Below, piece by piece: positions 5,427 through 9,487 of a stretch of DNA of 9,487 nt. The notes below the pieces were generated by a model that was not told the origin of the DNA, made no database searches, and worked only from the letters and a program-made list of their open reading frames with translations. Both the position numbers and the translations under genes were made by a program. The stretch comes from an uncultured Bacteroidales bacterium (GTDB taxonomy: Bacteria; Bacteroidota; Bacteroidia; Bacteroidales; UBA932): NCBI GenBank assembly GCA_902461985.1, contig CABQAB010000060.1, positions 1-9,487 on the forward strand, in the 5' to 3' direction. Positions within the stretch are counted from its first letter, which is position 1, and each line of letters starts with the position of its first letter.

Positions 5427-7673
5427 ATGAAAAAGACTGTATTTTTGGCCACATTGGCAGTCCTGTTTTACTGGACGAATACATCTGCACAGATGCAGAT
5501 GGTAAAAAACGGCAAAGCGAAGTCGAGAATTGTAATAACCACGGGAGAAAAGGCAGATTCGACGGCTGCGGAACTTCTGCAGGATTTCGTCCGGCGCATC
5601 AGCGGGGCGGAACTGCCTGTGACCGGCAATATACAAGACCCAAAATCCTTCCGCAAAGGCGACATCCTCATCGGCAACGGCCTTGAACATATTCTGTTCA
5701 GTCTTCCGGACGGAGGAAAGGCAAGCGACGGACTGAAAGACGACGGTTTCCGTCTCCTGACAGACAACGGAATGTTGCGCATCGCAAGCGGCGGGGACAA
5801 AGGAAGCATCTACGGCGTGGTGACGCTGTTGGAGAAATACCTCGGCGTGAACTACTGGGGAGAGAACGAATACTCGCTGACGGAACACACGGACATAACG
5901 CTTCCGGAAATAAATGAAATTGACAATCCGGCATTCAGGTATCGTCAGAGCCAGTTCTACGGAATGAAGAACGACCCGGTGTACAAGCTGTGGATGAGAT
6001 TAGACGAGCCTGCCGAGATGTTCGCCGGGGGATATTGGGTGCATACCTTCGACAGGCTCCTGCCCTCATCGCGATATGGCGCGGAACATCCTGAATATTA
6101 CTCCTGGTTCGGAGGGAAACGCCATCCCGGAAAAGCAAGCCAATGGTGTCTGAGCAATCCGGAAGTATTTGAAATCGTCTGCGAGCGCATCGATTCCATT
6201 TTCAAGGCAAATCCGGGACTCGACATGATTTCTGTCAGCCAGAATGACGGCAACTACACCAACTGCCAATGTGACGAATGCAAGGCCGTGGATGAGTACG
6301 AGGGGGCATTGTCAGGCAGCCTCATCCGCTTCGTCAACAAGCTGGCCGAAAGATTTCCGGACAAGGAGTTCTCGACGCTCGCCTATCTTTACACGATGAA
6401 ACCGCCTAAGCATGTCAAGCCGCTTCCGAACGTGAACATAATGCTGTGCGACATAGACTGCGACAGGGAGGTCTCCCTCAGGGAGAACGCCTCGGGACGC
6501 GAATTCGTGGAAGCCATCGAAGGCTGGTCAAAGATAAGCGACAACATTTTCGTCTGGGACTACGGCATCAATTTCGACAACTACCTCGCTCCGTTCCCGA
6601 ACTTCCATATACTTGCGGACAACATCCGTCTGTTCCGCGACAACGGGGCCAATATGCACTTCTCGCAGATTGCGGGAAGCCGCGGAGGAGATTTCGCGGA
6701 GATGCGTACATGGATTGTCTCCAAGCTGATGTGGAATCCCGACAGGGATACCGATGAATTGATTCACACCTTCCTTGACGGCTACTACGGAGATGCAGCA
6801 CCATATCTGTACCAGTATATCAAGGTGATGGAAGGTGCGCTTATCGGCAGCGGACAACGCCTCTGGATATATGATTCTCCTGTCTCCCACAAACGCGGAA
6901 TGTTAAAGCCGGAACTTATGAGACGTTATTCCGCTCTGTTCGACAGCGCAGAAAAGGCGGTTGCCGAAGACAGCGTCCGTCTCTCACGTGTACGCCGCAC
7001 ACGGCTTCCGCTTCTCTATTCAGAACTGGAAATCGCCCGTTCCGAGAAGAACATGTCTCCGGATGAACTGAAAACAAAGCTGGACTATTTCGAGAGTCAG
7101 GTCAAATTCTTCAATGTGCCGACGCTGAATGAAAGGAACAACTCCCCTGTTGAATACTGCGAACTTTTCAGGAGCAGATATATGCCTCGTCCCGTGAAGA
7201 GCCTCGCCGAAGGTGCAAAGGTTATTTTCATAGACAGCCCTGAAGCATCATACGCCGCCCTCGGCAGCACGGCACTGACTGACGGACTGTTCGGAGGGGC
7301 CGGATTCGTGGAAGGCTGGGTAGGCTGGGAAGGGCGGGATGCCTCGTTCGTGATTGACCTCGGGGAAGTAAAGGAAATCAGCAGCGTGGAGACGGACTTC
7401 CTGCATCAGCTCGGTGCATGGGTGCTTCTTCCGGCCGGCGTTTCATACGAGATTTCTCTTGACGGCGAGAACTATACTCAGGCATCTTCAAAGGAACTTC
7501 CGGAGGACAGGAATCCGAAAATACAATTTGTCGGCGTCAGACACGATTTTGATACCCCGACAGAGGCGAGATACATAAAAGTTAACGTTACAGGCACAAA
7601 GACCTGCCCTCACTGGCATTACGGTGTCGGACACCCGTGCTGGTTCTTTGTGGACGAAGTGACAGTATTGTAA
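5427..7673 (+). CDS. Secreted DUF4838 glycoside-hydrolase-like protein with C-terminal discoidin/CBM32-like domain
   Basis: A 748-residue exported protein, probably acting on a glycan in the periplasm or at the surface; substrate and chemistry are not known to me. A type I signal peptide covers about residues 1-21 (hydrophobic core, then TSA|Q). Residues about 30-145 look like the small alpha/beta domain before GH67/GH20 catalytic barrels, ending in GSIYGVVTLLEKYLGVNYW at 126-144. The DUF4838 barrel follows, with the hallmark SVSQNDG at 269-275 and C280-x-C282-x2-C285 (metal or disulphide site), then WDYG at 377-380. Residues about 600-748 form a beta-sandwich like F5/8 type C: TDGLFGG, FVIDLGEVKEISSVE, YEISLDGENY and RYIKVNV. 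An EEP lipoprotein follows 42 bp downstream, probably in one operon. The start has no strong Shine-Dalgarno but places the signal peptide correctly. No SusC/SusD pair is visible, so membership of a polysaccharide utilisation locus is unproven. Confidence 0.85.
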   Translation: MKKTVFLATLAVLFYWTNTSAQMQMVKNGKAKSRIVITTGEKADSTAAELLQDFVRRISGAELPVTGNIQDPKSFRKGDILIGNGLEHILFSLPDGGKASDGLKDDGFRLLTDNGMLRIASGGDKGSIYGVVTLLEKYLGVNYWGENEYSLTEHTDITLPEINEIDNPAFRYRQSQFYGMKNDPVYKLWMRLDEPAEMFAGGYWVHTFDRLLPSSRYGAEHPEYYSWFGGKRHPGKASQWCLSNPEVFEIVCERIDSIFKANPGLDMISVSQNDGNYTNCQCDECKAVDEYEGALSGSLIRFVNKLAERFPDKEFSTLAYLYTMKPPKHVKPLPNVNIMLCDIDCDREVSLRENASGREFVEAIEGWSKISDNIFVWDYGINFDNYLAPFPNFHILADNIRLFRDNGANMHFSQIAGSRGGDFAEMRTWIVSKLMWNPDRDTDELIHTFLDGYYGDAAPYLYQYIKVMEGALIGSGQRLWIYDSPVSHKRGMLKPELMRRYSALFDSAEKAVAEDSVRLSRVRRTRLPLLYSELEIARSEKNMSPDELKTKLDYFESQVKFFNVPTLNERNNSPVEYCELFRSRYMPRPVKSLAEGAKVIFIDSPEASYAALGSTALTDGLFGGAGFVEGWVGWEGRDASFVIDLGEVKEISSVETDFLHQLGAWVLLPAGVSYEISLDGENYTQASSKELPEDRNPKIQFVGVRHDFDTPTEARYIKVNVTGTKTCPHWHYGVGHPCWFFVDEVTVL

Positions 7674-7715
7674 GACCCGGCAGGCATAGCAAAAAATAAT
7701 ATAGACCATTATATC

Positions 7716-8585
7716 ATGAAGCGTTTTATCATTGCTACATTTATGCTCGCGGCACTTTGCGGCTGCGGACAGGACGGCAGCCATCAGCTGAAAGTTATTT
7801 CATTCAATGTCAGAAATTCGGCCGCAGATGACGGGCCCGATTCGTGGGAATATCGCAAACCTGCGAGCATAACGATGATTGAAGAAGAAAACCCCGACAT
7901 CTTCGGACTTCAGGAGGCTCTTGCTGACCAGGTCTCATATTTCAATGAGGAACTCTCCGCCTACAAGGGCGTCGGCGTGGGAAGAGAAGACGGGAAAGAA
8001 GAAGGCGAGAGGATGATGATATATTATGACACGACAAAGATCAGCCTTCTCGACTGGGGGACATATTGGCTGAGCGAGACGCCGGATCAGCCATCATACG
8101 GCTGGAATGCAGCCTGCAGACGCACCGCCACATGGACAAAACTGCATCACAACGCGTCCGGGAAGGACTTTTTCTATGTAAATACCCATCTTGACCATGT
8201 CAGTGTAGAAGCCCGCAAAAACGGACTTGAACTCATTGTTGACAGAATAGGGTCAATGAATCCGGATTCCTTACCGATGATTCTCACCGGAGATTTCAAC
8301 GTAGAGCCGTCGGACGAAACTCTGAACGGCATAGACCTGATTATGCTCAGTGCCAGAAAAGAGGCGGAAGAGACCGAAACCAAAGGGTCCTTCAACGGTT
8401 TCGGGGAATATGGAGACTCGGCTTCGGCACCCGTAGGCGCAGCGGAATGGAACGATCTGTCGTTAGACTACATCTACTACAGCAACTTTACGGAATGTCC
8501 GCGTTTTACGGTTCTCGACAAGCAGTATGACGGCATAGAATACATCTCCGACCACTATCCGGTAGAGGCAGTGCTGGTATTCTGA
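7716..8585 (+). CDS. Endonuclease/exonuclease/phosphatase (EEP) family lipoprotein
   Basis: A 289-residue metal-dependent phosphoesterase-fold protein. The full EEP active site is present: N31 in FNVRN, E67 in GLQEA, H158 in NTHLDH, D193 and N195 in TGDFN, D251 in LDYIYY, and D279-H280 in SDHYPV. The N terminus is a lipoprotein signal (hydrophobic stretch then LCGC, lipidated Cys probably C17), so it is anchored to a membrane facing the periplasm or surface. The Cys at -2 of the lipobox is unusual. Secreted EEP proteins of Bacteroidota are often annotated as nucleases, sphingomyelinases or inositol-phosphate phosphatases, and sit near glycan-degrading genes. Here it follows the DUF4838 gene with no promoter visible in the 42-bp gap, suggesting joint expression and a possible role in removing a phosphoester from the same substrate (inferred). 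It converges on the PD40 gene. Family assignment is firm; substrate is open. Confidence 0.88.
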   Translation: MKRFIIATFMLAALCGCGQDGSHQLKVISFNVRNSAADDGPDSWEYRKPASITMIEEENPDIFGLQEALADQVSYFNEELSAYKGVGVGREDGKEEGERMMIYYDTTKISLLDWGTYWLSETPDQPSYGWNAACRRTATWTKLHHNASGKDFFYVNTHLDHVSVEARKNGLELIVDRIGSMNPDSLPMILTGDFNVEPSDETLNGIDLIMLSARKEAEETETKGSFNGFGEYGDSASAPVGAAEWNDLSLDYIYYSNFTECPRFTVLDKQYDGIEYISDHYPVEAVLVF

Positions 8586-8623
8586 CGCTCCTTCCGAAAG
8601 CGCTGAGCCAGAACTTTCTTTAT

Positions 8624-8752
8624 CCGGATGCTATGGCATCTCCGACTGAGTAGCATCCGGGACAGTCGGCAAAGCCATACGGAAGACGATAGGAGGTCCG
8701 AAACTGCGCTTAGCGAACCCGTAATTCCTGCGGGTTCGCCGGGAGTTCCCGG
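8624..8752. repeat. Cluster of palindromes at the 3' end of the PD40 gene
   Basis: Four exact inverted repeats fall within 129 bp: CCGGATGCTA (8624-8633) with TAGCATCCGG (8651-8660); CCGACTG (8642-8648) with CAGTCGG (8663-8669), which interleaves with the first; GCGAACCCG (8713-8721) with CGGGTTCGC (8731-8739); and CCGGGA (8739-8744) with TCCCGG (8747-8752). No T-tract follows on either strand, so it is a poor intrinsic terminator. It looks like an interspersed palindromic element lying between two convergent genes and partly translated. CCGGATGC is shared with the tRNA-side palindrome. Confidence 0.5.
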
Positions 8753-9487
8753 AAAGGCTGTCATAATCAATCACCACTCCCCTGAAAAGGAAATCCATTT
8801 CTATACGCTGCACCTGAACCACGGCTGCGTCCAGTTCGTCCTGGATGCGCGGCACTTCCTGTTCTATTGCTATAATGTTATCGGTCAGAGCCATACGCTG
8901 TTCCACCTCATCGCTCATGGCGTAAACCTCCCTCATCTGCTCCAAGCATGTGACCGTACTGTCCAGACGGCTCCGAAGCCGGCGCACATCTTCCATTTTC
9001 TTCATATACTCCTGAGTCTGGGCATTTTCCGGAATACCCCCATTGAGCGCACCGCCGGCATCGTCTTGATGGTGTCCTGCCTCGGGGTCCAGCTCCATAA
9101 TCCTCTGAAGCCGGTCAGTCTCCTGCACTTCCTCCTGAGTCGGAACAAATTCATATTCAAGCACATACACATAAACACTATCCTTGCTGCAACCACGGTC
9201 AGAGGCAAAGAAAGTATAACGGCCGTCATCGGTATTCACAAAAAGATAGTCATTGCCGGTCGAAGAATAGGGAAAGCCCAAGTTGACAGGCGCAGACCAG
9301 CAGCTGTCAGCATCCGACCACACAGACTCGTAAATGTCATATCCTCCCACTCCGTCTTCCCTCTTTGCCGAGAAAGTCATGGACCGGCCGTCTGCGGAGA
9401 GCATGGGGAACAATTCGTCGGGCATCATCGCTGACAAGGAGAGGCTGTCTTCCCCGAAAACCATCTCCGGCTTACTCCAGAACAATG
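8631..9487 (-). CDS. PD40 beta-propeller repeat protein with C-terminal coiled coil, 5' end beyond the window
   Basis: The last 285 or so codons of a larger protein; the frame is open to the right edge, and the TTG near 9485 is probably internal. Two PD40/WD40-like (TolB-type) blades are visible: DELFPMLSADGRSMTFSAKR and, about 50 residues later, DYLFVNTDDGRYTFFASDRG. A helical region follows in the last 130 residues, rich in Glu, Arg, Leu and Gln with heptad character (from QEYMKKMEDVRRLRSRL to IQDELDAAVVQVQRIEMDF), probably a coiled coil. Such Bacteroidota proteins are usually exported and envelope-associated, some carrying an OmpA-like domain, but no OmpA motif is seen here. The final 40 or so residues are basic and low in family character (RRTRRNYGFAKRSFGPP) and coincide with the palindrome cluster, so the ancestral stop may have been near 8750. 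It converges on the EEP gene with 45 bp between stops. Function unknown. Confidence 0.75.
   Translation of the reverse strand, partial: LFWSKPEMVFGEDSLSLSAMMPDELFPMLSADGRSMTFSAKREDGVGGYDIYESVWSDADSCWSAPVNLGFPYSSTGNDYLFVNTDDGRYTFFASDRGCSKDSVYVYVLEYEFVPTQEEVQETDRLQRIMELDPEAGHHQDDAGGALNGGIPENAQTQEYMKKMEDVRRLRSRLDSTVTCLEQMREVYAMSDEVEQRMALTDNIIAIEQEVPRIQDELDAAVVQVQRIEMDFLFRGVVIDYDSLSGNSRRTRRNYGFAKRSFGPPIVFRMALPTVPDATQSEMP

Noticed and set aside
8586..8660. Bidirectional rho-independent terminator between the EEP and PD40 genes
   Set aside because: A 10-bp stem exists but has a 17-nt loop and no T-tract on either strand, so I list it only as part of the palindrome cluster.
8628..9434. 268-codon plus-strand open frame
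   Set aside because: It is antisense to the PD40 gene, whose repeats and coiled coil are convincing; the plus frame shows no domain.

Overview
The window looks like a chromosome segment from a gut-type Bacteroidota, probably Bacteroidales. The evidence is several perfect TAnnTTTG -7 boxes, no strong Shine-Dalgarno sequences before the starts, a secreted DUF4838-type glycosidase-like protein, an EEP-family lipoprotein, and a PD40-repeat protein. Coding regions are moderately GC-rich and the intergenic regions very AT-rich. The genus cannot be fixed from the sequence alone.

Left part (1-3525): a divergent sugar-uptake locus. On the minus strand is the N-terminal two thirds of an N-acylglucosamine 2-epimerase (AGE/RnBP family). 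About 155 bp away, on the plus strand, a sugar-porter MFS transporter and a ROK-family repressor form a tight two-gene operon (2 nt between stop and start). The AT-rich gap carries a -33/-7 promoter for the epimerase, a -7 box for the transporter and an imperfect inverted repeat that could be the ROK operator. The likely logic is import of an amino sugar or hexose, epimerisation (for example ManNAc to GlcNAc), and repression by the ROK protein until the sugar is present. This resembles part of a Bacteroidota sialic acid/ManNAc locus, but no aldolase is visible here.

Middle (3540-5240): an orphan AAA ATPase of the AAA_14/DUF4143-like type on the minus strand, preceded by a repeated TCCGCA-containing palindromic element. 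A 437-bp non-coding stretch follows, full of nested inverted repeats. Its right end holds a strong GNRA-loop terminator serving a minus-strand tRNA-Ser(GCU), whose own promoter is clear.

Right part (5363-9487): a promoter drives a secreted 748-aa DUF4838 protein with a C-terminal discoidin/CBM32-like domain. An endonuclease/exonuclease/phosphatase-fold lipoprotein follows 42 bp downstream, probably in the same operon. Convergent to them, and cut by the window end, is a PD40 beta-propeller/coiled-coil protein. Its last roughly 40 codons coincide with a cluster of palindromes and may be read-through into a repeat element.

No CRISPR array, complete insertion sequence or prophage is visible. The most unusual material is the palindrome-rich non-coding DNA around the tRNA and at the 3' end of the PD40 gene, plus the repeated element upstream of the ATPase.
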